A stretch of DNA of 64,000 nt from Bombyx mori. Lineage: Eukaryota > Arthropoda > Insecta > Lepidoptera > Bombycidae. The position numbers and the translations under genes are program-made. The stretch is from contig NC_085112.1 in assembly GCF_030269925.1 (NCBI RefSeq), forward strand, positions 9,239,501 through 9,303,500, in the 5' to 3' direction. The notes beneath the pieces are model-generated. The model was not told the origin of the DNA. It saw only the letters and a program-made list of their open reading frames with translations, and made no database searches. How positions within the stretch are numbered: the stretch's first letter is position 1; each line of letters opens with the position of its first letter. Below, piece after piece: positions 11,101 through 24,489 of this stretch.

Positions 11101-13429
11101 AGTGAGGCTGTTTGTTACACTGCCTACCTCTAAGGTTGGCCTTAAAGCGTGGGTGGTTCAACCCACGGTCCACGAAGGTGACTCCGGACACGCTCTTTTA
11201 ATTTGTTGCCTTCGATCAGTTTGTTGTGCAATATTGAAAACGTTGATATACACGCAAGGATACAGTCTTCTCCCATTAAAACTGTATAATCTCAAAATTG
11301 ACTAAATTTTACAGAAGAGTGCTTTAAAGGTTGAACATATGATATTTTTAATATTATTAATCAAATTTGCAACATTTATTTTGTAGTTTTTACCAGTTAA
11401 TTATCTGTCTTTTAAAGTAAGATAAAATTATGTATTAATTTTGTTAATAGCAGTCAAAACATAGGTACTTAAACTAGAAAAAAAAAACTAAAACTCAACT
11501 ACGCTCTTTTGACAATATTTATGAGAAGAATACTGGTGATACCAAATGATTCCCCATATTAACTCAATTTCGAATATTTTTGGAAATTGTACACTTTTAA
11601 TGCGAAACGACGATATAGTTTCCGACTAGTGATCTCATGATCTGGACTGAAGCTATAACGAAATAAGTAAATGCAATTCCTTTTGCTGGTCCTTCGTGCT
11701 ATCTGGCGGATGCTTTTATCTCACCCAAACAGGCTAGGTGTGCCGTGTGAACTGACCACAAACATTTTAAGCAAGTCGCAGGATGTTTGAAAAAACTTGC
11801 CTAATATATTATTTACTTGCTTGTTTAATAAATGTCTGAATGAAAAAAAGCAATTAAAATAGAATGGGAGCAGTAACTAAAGAACATAAACCGGCGATTT
11901 TTTTATTATTAATTTACTGTCTTTGTTTTTTTTTTTTTTGCTCAATTTTTTTGTATATTAGCGTAAACGAATTTTCATGCAGCTTTCACAGGTAAACAAA
12001 TATTGAAATATATTGCTTTCAATTAAAGAAAACGTTGCCAAAAAATGTAACTTAAAAAAAAACCTTTTCTAAACTAGGTGAATAACTAAACTAAATGAAC
12101 CCTTTCGATGTTAAAAGTTACATCGAAAGCTAAAGTTTTTAACCCCAAACCTCTGAACTGATTTCGACAAAATTCTCTATCGAAATAGTCTGAACTTTGA
12201 AGGGTACCTATTATCCCAAAGCTAAACACGGGTCTCCCCCACGCCATTAGACGAGCAAAGCTGTGGGCAGAGATCTTTGAAATTATAAATTATGCCGAAA
12301 AGCTACTTTTAACTGACTACATCAGCGGTCACAATAAGTGACGTTAGTAGGAAACGTAAATGCACGTACGATGGAAAATTGTTGACCCACATGCTACTAA
12401 TGTAGCACAATGAGCAAATAAATCTTCTAGTTTAGACGGAATACATTTTCGATACATTGAAATTTTTATGTGAACCAGCTGCGCTACTATCACAATAAAA
12501 CATTACCAGTAAAAAAAAAAGGCGGACATTAGTAGTTACCCTACAATACTTAGTGTTACATAATTTGTTTGGTTTTAATTGTCTCTACAAAATACTGTTA
12601 TGTTCTAGAAACTAGTTGGTCACGATCGTGAAAATTGCTCAGGCTTCTTTTTATCTTATACCTTTAAACGAGCAATTCTTGTATATTAATGTATACTTAT
12701 ATATAATCTGAATCTAGGAAACGACTCCAACGATTTTCATAAAATTTAGTAAACAGGGTATTTCGGGGGCGATAAATCGATCTAGCTACGTTATTTTCAG
12801 AAAATGTTGTTTTATTCGTGTTTTCAATAATCAACTCTTCCAGACATCTATTGGCGAATAATAATAATATTTGTCTTGATTGAGGGCAACTAACCGCTTT
12901 AAAGACACACCAAGATGGCGTTATCAAAAAAAAAACGAACTAAGCTCGGTCATCATCTAGTTATTATTATTCGTTGAAAACGAACGAACATTTTTCGGAT
13001 GTAATAAATATCGATTATAATTAAATTCAATTTGAAAGCAATAGATAGATTAGTTTTCGAATTTAAAAAAAAATCGCATGTACGAACTATGTTTTATTAT
13101 TAACTTCACTATAGCTAGGTGCGATAACGTTGGCTGGCCTTCACGCACTAATCGCGATGCAGTCGGGTGTACGTTGTCTGACCTGTTATTTAATATTTAC
13201 ACTGGCGATAGGCGATAGCTACCAATAATGACTAGTTATTAACTATTAACTTTTATAGCTTTACGTTTATAAATTATTGTAGTTAAGCTAACTGATAATC
13301 TGGATATAATTTTTATGAAATGCTACTTTTTAGATGATCGGTTTTACGATTTGAAAATATTGAAAAACATGTAATATTTTTTGACTATAAAACAAATTGA
13401 CTATAAGAAATACGCTCTGAGAAGTGAAA
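8175..13429. other. Long stretch of how intron 1 without recognised elements
   Basis: Mostly AT-rich. A short direct repeat (TCTGCTAAAAATGATA, near 9439 and 9461) is visible. A GC-richer patch at about 9660-9890 (ACCGCCTACC, GGCGCTGCGCCCACGTAG) and another at 10010-10180 stand out from the background and could be regulatory. No exon or gene was supported. Confidence 0.3.
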
Positions 13430-13980
13430 ACAGAAATACGCCGTTTAAATGTGGACAACTTAACGATTTATACCAAACTGGGCCAGTCTAGCTTTTCAAC
13501 TTTCTCCAGAAGCTAGTAGGTGGCGACACCGAACCACATTTGCGCACTTACCTTGTGATAGCGTGGTACATCACCATTTCAGTTTTTCTTTGCCAGCAGA
13601 GAGAATAGAGGCGCGAGTATATTTCGGCAGCGTCTATGTAAATTTGTTCAACAAACTTAGGAATAGTTATGACATCAACCTCGAATATGGCCATGTTTTT
13701 TTTCACGTGTGCTCCCGAGATTCGCTTTCTATAATCGATAGGTAAGGCGTTACTAACAAACAAGACAAACATGTCGAAAGTGCCGCTGTTGCGCCATGTG
13801 TGTGGGATGCACGGGCGCCAGTCGGCCGTCGGATCTAGTGTGTGCAGACGGCTTAAAGGGTCCCATTCATTTCGCATTAAGCAATTTGGTGAACGCACAA
13901 AGTTTACCGGTTCATTCATGCTCTTGTGTAATGGCTCTTTGTATCAACATAGCGAGAGTCCGTTTTAATTTTATTGCATT
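13430..13980. other. GC-richer, stop-poor island in how intron 1
   Basis: Open frames of 60-123 codons overlap in several frames on both strands (13548-13919 minus; 13563-13745, 13771-13968 and 13796-14026 plus), which is unusual in this AT-rich intron. No protein domain is recognised and no frame has clear exon borders, so coding is not claimed. The composition fits a constrained regulatory element or an old element. No repeat elsewhere in the window matches it. Confidence 0.35.
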
Positions 13981-14026
13981 AGTTTTCCATGTTTCCGCTA
14001 AATGTAAACACGATTCGAACACTTAA

Positions 14027-16529
14027 TATTTTTTAAATATTTTTAATATTAAAATAAACAAGAGATTTTGAAGGGATTTTTATACAAAAATAAACTTGAA
14101 CGTCATTAGGAAACTATTGAGTTGAATCAGTGTAGGAAACATTCAAATTAGATCTCTGAATTAATATAAAACTTGATTGGTCTGCGAGGAAGTGTTGATA
14201 TTTATGTGAAATGATTTAATGTCCTGGTCTAGATATTCGTATAAGATCTTAATAAAAAGGTCACGCCAACGTGAGTCATTGGCGCAAACTCGTCTGCACA
14301 TGTCTTTAGCATCGTATGTTCATAGATTAATATTATCATCTCACTCGTTCCTGTCTACCTCACGATAGTTTTGTCACTCTCTAATTCTTTTAACACAACT
14401 ACACGGTTCGCCTACGCAACATCATCTGTTAATTTAATTACTCGCAGTGTACATCGTCCATTTGATGAGCTCTCAATTTTTGTGAAAACAGTTTTTTTCT
14501 TCTTTTTTTTTTCAAACAGATACCGGTCATTAAGCGCTACAGGAATTGTTATATATAATGTTTTACTGCTGTCACTATGAAGTCCACATTGAGAAGGATG
14601 TTGAATCATTTGATACTGAATAGAAATTCTTTTGTACAGTAATGAAATATTAAAAAAAGAACTGCAAACGATGCGTTTTTTTAAGATATGCAACGGCGTG
14701 GCTCTGGCTTTATTGTTGATGTTCCATGCGAGACAGTTGTTGTCACTTTCCATGAGATGGGTTGGTTGCTCGATTCGCTGTTGAGGTCATACATGGACTA
14801 ATTTAATTTAATCACCGTTTGTTCTTGGAACAAAGACAAGCTAATAACAAAATTTATATGCAGACTCGTTTTTGAAAATGCCAATAAATTAAATCAGTTT
14901 CTATTCAACTTGGACAGAATTCTTAATGAATTAATAGCTTTCGAAACTATTTCTAATAGATTTGGCTAGAATAATGCCAACTTCATAAATTTCCTTTTTT
15001 TTGTCCTCAAAATTGTGAGAACGCAAAAATATAATCTCAATAATTATCATGTTTATTGATGAGATAAGTGGATCTAAGGTCTATAAGCTGATCCTCATTT
15101 ATTTTCATATTTTTTACTTCTACGTAACTTGATTATTGCATTATTACAAACATTGTTTTTTATTACCCAAGTTGAGTGCATATTTGCAAACTTAGACAAT
15201 CATATTGTTGTATTAAGTATAATAAAATACAAAAAAAAAATGTTTTACAACATGGCTGTCATATCAATAAAATATTAACAGCGTACGTGAACTAAATTCA
15301 CATTTAATTTGGATTCAGGCCAATGAATAATATAATTAGGACGTTTAGCTAAGAAAATTTCCTAACAACATGTAAACTCTGCTGGCACTATAGCGGGCAT
15401 GATCATAGCTGACACTATTATTACTCATTTTAAATTAAATATACAAATGCAAAAGTAATATAAGTATTCCCTTTGAAACAAACTTTTGATGATTGTTCAC
15501 AAAATTAATGTCCGCGAATCATTGACTGCTTTACATGTCAATGTCGTTATGACATTATTATCTCATACGGCTTTCAAAGCAATTAATCACAGAGCGATTG
15601 TGACTTAAATTCTGATTTCAGTGATAGAAAAAAATCTACACCCACGCCACTTAAAAATACAAAAAATCGTCATACTTAAATTTACCGGTTTTTTGTCCGC
15701 CTGAAGTGTTTTGTGAACGAAAACAAATTATTGCCCAGGAAAGCGACCCACATGATTAACAATCGAAATGCTTACAAAAGCAGACTTTAAATTATTGGAT
15801 TCATAACGTGTATTTTAATATTTTCCAATAACAAGCCTATAACTGTTGTTCGTTCTTAACCCGCATACGTTGTTATTGATCTCGCCTGCATTTCCCATTT
15901 AAAAAAAAAATGTTTATTACCTACTGCTACAAAGTCTTCAGACACTTGCCAACAAATATGAGTGTTCGAATCAAATTCCGCAATGCCAAATTTCATTCGA
16001 TTGCATGTCTGGAAATAGGTTTGTTACGATTATAAATACGCGTTCAGCAAAAATGTTACATCGACCGTTCACCGGAACACTGTAACGACTCAAACAGACT
16101 TCTCTACTATACGTCTAAAAAATACTGAAGCTACAATAAATTTACAAACCATAAGGAACCTTCTCGCTAAGCTTTAAGATTGAATTTTACTCGTTAATTT
16201 TCATCAAATAAGACTTATTACAAATTAATTGGATATTTTTAATGACACGGCGGAGGGTATTTATAAAACATCTGGATGCGAGAGGCCCACGGATATGGTA
16301 CTTAGATGTACATTTTAACCTGATTTGAGCTATAAGGTAAATGAATCTAGGACACATTTTATGGAATTGGTTTTTGTTCATTAATTTGTTTCGTTTTTCA
16401 GGTAAGCTATACATGACACCGTGTTGGTGATAATGAAGGTTTAACATCAACCGTTTTGAGTAAGCAATTGTATTTTTACCTTAATTTATAATTAAATAAA
16501 TAGATAGTGCATTTATTTTTTTAATTAAA
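14027..16529. other. How intron 1, AT-rich unique DNA
   Basis: Nothing recognised apart from mononucleotide runs. Confidence 0.3.
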
Positions 16530-16660
16530 TTGGCTGATACGCTCTTCCGGGTCTGATGAAGAAACGGTTTACCGGATTACAGGTGCCCATAGACATCTTC
16601 GGTTTTTGAACAAGAACGCGATAATGGTGTTCATTAAGAATGCGTTGACTGGTACTTACT
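16530..16660 (-). repeat. Very degenerate Bm1-like tail
   Basis: The words GGTTTACCGGATTACAGGTG, CCCATAGACATCT and AATGCGTTGACTGGTACTTA line up in order with the Bm1 tail in minus orientation, but with many differences. An old copy is likely. Confidence 0.35.
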
Positions 16661-17749
16661 TCCTACTAGTTGAAACCTCTGTGCTTATCTACACCGCGTT
16701 TTCAAATATAAATTTTACCACGTATCCGGCTCTAGAATGAACTGAACTCCATATTCTTCATAGTGGTTCCAGAGGGTTATGACAGGTCCTTATTCAAACA
16801 AGATTGAAGGTAACCACTGTGGCCCTGGGATTACTAGTGTCTATAAACGATGATTACCACTCCATGAGGTGGGCCGTTGACCGGCCAAGGCAAAACCCAA
16901 GACGTATTAAATTGTGCCAAATCTATAATTTATAAACGTAAATAGGCATATAAATACAAAACATTTCGGTATCCTGTTTTTCTCTATTTTCCACCGACTT
17001 TATATTTTGTTTACTTATTACTTGTTAACAAAGTTTAGTATTATGAAAAAGTAAACAAATCGAATGTGTACAAGATAAATGGGAAAACAACAAAATAGGT
17101 AAAGTAATAAATACAAAAAATGAATGCTTATTATACGTCAGTGATTGTGGTGGAATTTCAATTATTAGGCGAACACTAGTAATATTTTTAACTAGCACTT
17201 ATTGATAAAGATCATAACATTAAATTCGCAAACAAGGAACGTTATATATTTTGTTTATTTTTTGGTTCCTTCAAAAGTACAGTTTTAAAATAGCTATATC
17301 CAACTTTTTTTAATTAACTGTACGGAACAGAAATAAAGTTGACAAGAGTGCGCTCATTAAACAACAATGCAGGGTGGGGTTGCGTGCCTAATAAAAATTA
17401 CAAGATATCCAAAATGGGTGTGCCTAATGGACCCGTATACTCCGACTTTCGACTATGTGTAATCGTTTTGATCCGGACAAAGAATGTCGGCCATCTCCAA
17501 TTAAAGCTGTAATTGATTGTAGTATGTATTAGCGAACTATAACATCGTCGTAAAATGTCTTTGCTTTATCGAACAACTGCACAGTGGAATTTTCCATCTA
17601 ATTAAATTAAACTAAACGACTTTATGTAAACCGTTATCCTGTTAGACCTTAAATTTGAAGCGTTTCACAAATGTAGTCTTCCAAAATTATAGATACGAAC
17701 CCAACTAGTATTAAATAGCGACTGTCACATATTTACTGATACTTATATG
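16661..17749. other. How intron 1, no element clearly recognised
   Basis: AT-rich; around 16855-16900 a CATGAGGTGGGCCGTTGACC string resembles a short common lepidopteran repeat but is too short to call. Confidence 0.25.
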
Positions 17750-18500
17750 AGAATATGAAATGATCGCTCTGGCTCTGATGATGTGTGGCATGAATGGATG
17801 TTGGCGAGGCCGATGTTGGCAAAGTTTTAGGCCGAATCAATGACGCGAGGTTCCGCCAAGCTTCCGCCGGCGCCGCGCCTCTCCCGTCGCGCGTAAACAA
17901 TAAAGTCGTTTATCTAGCCCCCCTCAAATAAATATATTAGAAGGGAACAAGGCCTTTATAGTACTCTGTACTCGATGTTAAACATAACGTAAGCTCGGCA
18001 CCTACCTACAAGCGATGCTGTGCAGCGAGAAAACAAATTGAACAATGATTCATAATTGAATCATAAGGATGAAGCGTTACAAATGTTGCAAGAAGTATAC
18101 GAATTTCGATAAATGTTGGCAAATTGCACGTTAGAAACGACCCGTTTGTCTAGCATTTCATGTTGGGTAAGCGATCCCGATTTATACTGGAACTGTGACG
18201 GTAGTTGAATAATTTTGTAGATGCAGCGTAATTATTTCAACCTTAAATAGTTTTCTCTTGCAGAGATCGCGTTTCAAATTACGCAACGAGAATGCGTCGG
18301 CGCAGATTTCGTCACCACGGAAAGCGCGCTGGCCCATTAAATTGTTTTATTATGAACTCGACGCCATCTTGTGTATTTTTGGCTGAAGTTTAAGTGTTTA
18401 TCTGGTTGGGACTCTGTCCAAAGAGTAATTAGTTAGTGTGATTTTATTTTCGATGTCCTCGGGTGGTGAAAACAAACAACGACCGGTCGGCCTTTATGAT
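17750..18500. promoter_or_regulatory. Candidate regulatory islands in how intron 1
   Basis: Two GC-rich patches stand out from AT-rich surroundings: 17770-17960 (CCGCCGGCGCCGCGCCTCTC then CGCGCGTAAACAATAAAG, containing a forkhead-type GTAAACAA) and 18250-18380 (GAATGCGTCGGCGCAGATTTC and GACGCCATCTTG, the core of a YY1/Pho-type site). Neither matches the repeats in the window. The regulatory function is inferred only from composition and motif words. Confidence 0.3.
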
Positions 18501-20970
18501 GAAAAGCTAAGACCGTTTTTATTTTAAGTTCGTCAGTAAACGAATGTATTCATTTAAAATACATACTGCACTTAATTTAAACCGTATTCGTAAATTCTAA
18601 AGCAGCCCTGAAATTGACGTATGCTATCCAAATGCCAGATTACCTCCATAGCGTTCCTATAGGTGAAAAGTTGAATGACCGGAACACCTCTGTCATCCTG
18701 CATCTCGTGCTCTCGCAACTCTATCCGTTTCTCGCATCACTTGCTTCATTTTTCACAATCGTAGTCGTTGTTGCTATTGCTATTTTTAATTCCGGCTAAA
18801 ACATTATGAATGAGTCGCCACAAAATGACGCTGGACTATGTTACGCTGTCGCTTGAAATAAAATGTCGTTGCGCTACGAGGACGATCGTGTTTGAAAGTT
18901 AATGAGAATCGAACGGTCGAGCTTAATATATACATGAAAAAATATCGAGAAATTTAATATTTATTTTTATTCGAATTTGTATTCGGTGATTATTTCCTGT
19001 GATTTGTATAGTAACGCTTATTGTTTGTGTGTCTATTGTTTGAAAAACACGTAAACTATGTAGTTTATTCCGTGTTTTACCGCAGCATCGATTCGTTTTA
19101 TGTAAATATAACCTTGTATGGTAATGATTAAATCTAGAGTAAATGAATGCACAATAAGCCAAGCATGACTTAGAGGCTTAAAGACAATTTGCTTGTCATA
19201 AACTTTCCAGTCGGTTTATCCATTTTCGAATTTTAACTCATAAGTCACTAGGTCTGCTAGCACTGCTAGGACCATAATAACGATTTCAAAGAAGTTAAAA
19301 AAATATTTTGTTTAAAAGTTATGAAACAGTGGTGGGTGAACTTAACACAGTATTGTTCTATAATTTATTTTAAATACTTATTGGAAAGACTTGAAATAAC
19401 TTGGACAACAAAAAAAAAAACAAAGGTTATTCGTCATCTTAAAATTATTCATTCAAATTTATATATTTTACATTGCCCACTTAATTTTTTTATGGATTAT
19501 TAATTTATTCACCATCGAAATCTCAGATTTAAGTATCTGATTATTCAAAAATGTACCGCTCTTTTGTTAATTCATAAATTGGTTGATTTTGTTAAACTGG
19601 TTTCGATAAGCGTATTAAATTTAAATTGATACAAATAAAAAGTATTTAAACAAAACACGACTGCTCTTCATAGTTTTCGTATCGTGTGCTGTCAGCTCTG
19701 TTATTCTTGTTAGTGTTCTTGATCTGAATTATTGAACAAAACAGGTAAAACGCGAACATTTCGTGTAAACACGATTCCGATACTGCTATGCCAATTTCAA
19801 ATTTCGGTCTGTTACTGTATTCCTGGCTTCAGACAATATTCATGTTACCTATTTGTTTTTGTTTGCCATTTAATTATAAAGACAATATATGAATAAAATT
19901 ACATTTAAAAGTTAGGTTTCTAATAACTATAATTGGATTATAGCTTCAGAAAGTAATTAAAAATAAGCCTCAGTAGACTTTGTACTACTACTACTGCGCT
20001 GGCGCTATGGCCCCAAGAGAACTTGGCCTCCGACAATAAACATCGCCATTCGTCCCGTAAATATACATTCATATTAATTCATACACCTTTGTACAGTAAA
20101 ATGTAATAAACACCAAATTTTTTTTTTTTTTTCAAATGGTTTGTCATTTAATAATTTTAATGACAAGTAAGCGTATCATTTATAACTTTTAGTGACGGTA
20201 AAATGGCTTAGGATAATTTTGGTAATGTTTCTGGTTTGAAAATCTCAAGCAAGCTGCGTGGGAGACAGTTTCAACCCGGCACGCACTATAAATACTCGGC
20301 TAGTCCTTATCCGTTCATCAGTAGATTCCTGATACGGTACTTAGTAGAAAGTATAGTTTTCAATAAAAATATAATAACATATTTCATACTCGATTTTCCA
20401 GTTGAGCGAAGAAACATATGTGCAAAATGTGGAGCGTGAAATACAACATTTTACAGTTACTTAAGTAGCAGCTTAAACCCAAACAAGTATAAGCTCGTGT
20501 TTTATCTTAATTTCTAAAAATCGATCTTTAATTTTTGTACCGTCCTTAAAATTTTACATGCTCCGTCTGAATACCGCAGTTGCGAGCCAACTACAAATTG
20601 TTTCGGCAAAGGTCAATGCCATCTTTAGGTTGGTTGATAGCAATTGAATCAGTTCCACTTGCAGTGAATTAATGTTGATTAACAGCGAATAGTGTGACAT
20701 GACTGACTACTTTACTACTTAGAATCTGTTTCGTTTTACTCCTCTAAAGTTTTCATTTATGCATCCTATCTTATGTCGTCATTGGATTGATTTCTATTTT
20801 ATCACTTCAATTCAACCCGACTGCTGCATCTATAAAACTCACTAAGTTAATATTATCAGATGTTTACTATGTTCCGCTGAAACTTTATACTCAAATTTTA
20901 TTGCCATTTTCAAGATTGAAGTAAAAAAAAACATGTACGAAATATTTTCTGTGAAATTTGTTGTTCTTCT
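18501..20970. other. How intron 1, nothing recognised
   Basis: AT-rich; several 60-80-codon open frames of no recognisable content. Confidence 0.3.
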
Positions 20971-21156
20971 TTAGGTCGCGAAACGCAATTCGATCGTCCC
21001 TGATAACTTTCCCGCCACTAGGTCAGTTTTGCTTGGCTCGTATAACGGTACAATCAGGTTGTTGCCGTTCGCCGACATGTTATAATGCGATTGCAGTTTT
21101 AAAACGTTCATCGCGCTTAATACGATTCTAATCAAACTAAATTGAACTCTGCGCAC
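20971..21156 (-). CDS. Candidate terminal exon or gene fragment, weakly takeout/JHBP-like
   Basis: On the minus strand a good acceptor (ATATTTTACAG) directly precedes an in-frame stretch of 61 codons and a TAA. It has balanced codon use unlike the AT-rich surroundings. Residues include VRRVQFSLIRIVLSA, LQSHYNMSANGNNLIVPLYE and SGTIELRF. The pattern of an aromatic Y-N, G-N-N-L-I-V-P-L and alternating hydrophobic strands recalls the juvenile-hormone-binding/takeout fold, but the match is weak. No partner exon was found upstream, so it could be a fragment left by a transposon, a decayed nested gene or chance. Confidence 0.25.
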   Translation of the reverse strand: MRRVQFSLIRIVLSAMNVLKLQSHYNMSANGNNLIVPLYEPSKTDLVAGKLSGTIELRFAT

Positions 21157-21803
21157 CTGTAAAATATTGTTCAATTATTAGGCAGCAGAACCTTGAACTT
21201 GGTATTTGAATTCGCATACGCGATTGAACGTATAGTTTAATCGGTTCGCATAATCAGATTTTCCAAGAGAAATAGGTCGAATGCGCGGATCGTAAATGTT
21301 ATAAAGGGTCATAAAGAAACCTTAACTCGTACTTTCGCTACGTTGTTGTCGACAGCTTGCTTATTTACTTAAATAACGCAAATTAATAGCACTATGTTGT
21401 TAATGTATTTGTCGTGAAGACTGAACAGCTTTCGCGACGTTTCTTCCTGTCCTTGTTTTTAAAACATCTTTATTGATTCATTGAAATAATGAACACATTT
21501 TACGCTTGAACTTTGCTGGCCTCCAGAAGATTTTTTTGGGGTTATCAGTGCTGGTTCGCGAAATGCCTGATTACGTAATTGATTACTAACTATGCTTACT
21601 GCAAACGTTTTGGGGTAAACCAGATGAACTCTTTAACACGCTAGTCATTGGTGTAATAATTCCTATGAAAATGATTGTTGGCGTAGATCTTACCTATTTG
21701 CCTTCGTATAGACACGTGTGGGGTTCGAATTAAGGCTGCTGTTACTACGGACGGATGATACGTTCACGAGGCCGGGGTCGCGCACCGGTATCTTCTGATA
21801 AAT
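21157..21803. other. How intron 1, nothing recognised
   Basis: Unique-looking DNA upstream (on the minus strand) of the candidate exon; no partner exon seen here. Confidence 0.3.
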
Positions 21804-22079
21804 GAGTCGTCTATTATCAAAGGCGGCAATCTGTACATTTGGACAAAAAATTTTTATTGATATGTCAATACAGATTTATTTCAATATAATCGTCTCCTTC
21901 AAAGAATACGGTTCAAAACCTGCATTAAATAAAGGTTAATAGTTAACCTGTTATTTATCTAAGATGTCGTTCCGAAGAGTTTTGTGACTGCCAATGGAAT
22001 ACAAAGTCAATAATTCGTTTTTCTGATTTACCAATCATTGTCCAAAAGTCAGATTGCCGCCTTTGATAATAGTCGACTC
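21804..22079 (-). mobile_element. 276-bp MITE with 4-bp target duplication (copy 2)
   Basis: Same family as 7899-8174 in reverse orientation. Ends GAGTCGTCTATTATCAAAG / CTTTGATAATAGTCGACTC, flanked by AAAT on both sides (21800-21803 and 22080-22083). Confidence 0.85.
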
Positions 22080-22464
22080 AAATAGTCTGGCAGAATATTA
22101 TGAAAGATGCTCGGGCCTTGCTTGATAGTATGCGTTATGACTGGCTAAATCCACTGTTACGTTTACAACGATTGAAGATATTACATTTCCAGGTCACGTG
22201 ACTGAATCTTTAGTCAAAGCATGACATCATTTTCGGACACTAAAAGATTAGTAATAGTGTAAACAGTGTTAGGCGTTTTATGAGCAGGTCCGGAATATAC
22301 TTAAGATATTTTGCTTTCTAAAGCAGTAGCTATTTATGGTTTTTATAAACTTTTTTATGACCAATGCTTGTGATTAGTAATTTTCTAGACGTGGACTAAG
22401 CAGGTGTACTAAATAGTAGGATATTTATATGTGTTATTATTATGTATAATATATTATCCCAAGA

Positions 22465-22738
22465 AACGGCCGTCTGGTGTAGTGGTAAGTGACATGGTCA
22501 CTACACAAGGGGGTCGCGGGTTCGAATCCCGCCAAGGGAAGATATTTGTATGATAAATATAAATGTCTTTCCAGGGTTATGGGTGTATATTAAATATATG
22601 TAAGTATGTGTATAATAAAAATATTATATTTATTTCCGTTATCTGGTACTTGTAACACAAGTTCTTTACGAACTTATCACGGGACCAGTTAACGTGGCGT
22701 GATTGTTAGTAAATATTATTATATTATTATTATTAAAA
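22465..22738 (+). repeat. tRNA-derived SINE, second family (copy 1)
   Basis: Begins AACGGCCGTCTGGTGTAGTG and holds an RNA polymerase III A-box-like TGGTGTAGTGGTAAG and a perfect B-box GGTTCGAATCCC. A body follows with TTCCGTTATCTGGTAC, TTTACGAACTTATCACGGG and a TTA/ATT-rich tail. The copy at 42901 is nearly identical. The acceptor-stem ends do not pair, so it is not a tRNA gene. Confidence 0.8.
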
Positions 22739-24489
22739 CAAATGGTCATCAAATTGCACTGCCATTTCTTAAAATCCAAATATAAAAGCTTAAAATAAAG
22801 TTATGGTAAGAAAAACATATTCTAGTTTCGAATAGCAATACACAAGATGTGTCACAATTTAGCAACAAGAACACTTTATTAAAATTCAAGACACCATGGA
22901 TACGAAAGCATAATAACATCTGAATAACTGTACCCGCACGCGAGTCCGCTGTAATAGAATAAGAGATCCCTGTTGTTATTCGAATTCCTTTGGTGGATGA
23001 CGTCATTACGCTCGGGAAACGCTGAGGTAATCTACAAAGGTCTTTTTAAAAAACCCGTACAGGTATGCTTAGTTTTTACTCAACAGACTACAGAATAACA
23101 TTAGTCATTGAAAATTTTTTAATTCGTTTAACATACGCTGTTCGTATATCGTAAGGCTTAGTGATGTCACGCTTGCCCGGCGTTTTATGTCCGTTCGAAT
23201 ACTGCGCCTATAAATACATCAATTAAGATTTTGATTTACCGCGACGTAATCAAGGTTTGTGCTGAAGTACATTTGGCCGTTCTGAGCCTGAACGAATATA
23301 ATTTTTTGTGAAGCTTTTGCAAGTTGACGCATTTGACGAACTTTTATTTAAGATTTTTCATTTAATTCACGCCAATAGTTGATCTCTAAACGTTGCCCAA
23401 TAAAATAAACCTATCGATCGGTAAATAGTTTTGTCATACAGTAATAATACCAACTGGTGATACAGAAAGAGCCTTTTATGACGTCTACTGGAAGTGATGT
23501 ATTGGGGTTATTATACGCCAATACCACACGGACTGTATGAAATGCCTCTAGGGCTATGGTTCAGGTGTCATATAAATCCGTGAATTAAAAGCTTAAGTTT
23601 TTTATTAGCACGAAAGAAACAAAAGTGTACAAAATTTTTAAGTCCACAAAATTTAATTTCTGTCTGCTTAAAATGTGTAATGGATTTTACATCACCATTT
23701 TATTTGTCTCGTTCGGTGTTACTAAAGTACAGTTAACTTCAAAGACATTATACGTCCTCTTGAAAAACAATTCACGCGTTGCACAACATTTTCTTCCACA
23801 CATCGAGACAAAGGGATGACCGTTAGTGGCTTTTACATTTCTGTTTGTAACATGCGATGCATAGTCTTTACAATCGCTTTTCTTGTTTCCTGTCGTTCTA
23901 CATTTATCGTTAATGTACTGTTTATTGTTGAATGCTGAAGCAGGTATGCCGTTATTTACTTCATTTTTAAATGAACTCGGGATAAAGTTTCCCTTAACTC
24001 CTCGAGTTTACTTCAAGTAAGTTCAAGTAGATTTTAAGGAGCACTTCATTTCAGAACTAATATTATACTTTAACTGAAAATTCAAGAAATCTTGATTAAA
24101 AATCGTTTTTTTGCACGGTATGGATAAATGTGGTTTGATTTTTTTATATACAAGCGGTGCTTGGTAAGGTAAAATTACTAATTTTAATGTTAACATATAT
24201 AATTTAGCGGTAATAGTTATGAAACAAAACCGCTACTATCCGTAACAATATAACAATTGTATTTCTATTGTGCTTTTAACCGCAAGTCTCGTGCATTGTA
24301 AGTAAATTAAATGACCTGGGATTTCTAAAGAATCCTCAACATTAGACCTAAACATGGTGATTTCAGAATCTGAATTACAATAAAGAATTTCCACAATGAG
24401 TACTGTTTTATTATTCGAACCGACATTGAATTCAATTGCTTCGCTAATAAAATCTATTTTTGGTATTCGATTGTTTATAGCATCTGTTA
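22739..24489. other. How intron 1, nothing recognised
   Basis: AT-rich; no element or exon supported. Confidence 0.3.

Noticed and set aside
22465..22540. tRNA gene suggested by A-box and perfect B-box
   Set aside because: Acceptor-stem ends do not pair, and the same sequence with the same downstream body recurs at 42901, so it is the head of a SINE.
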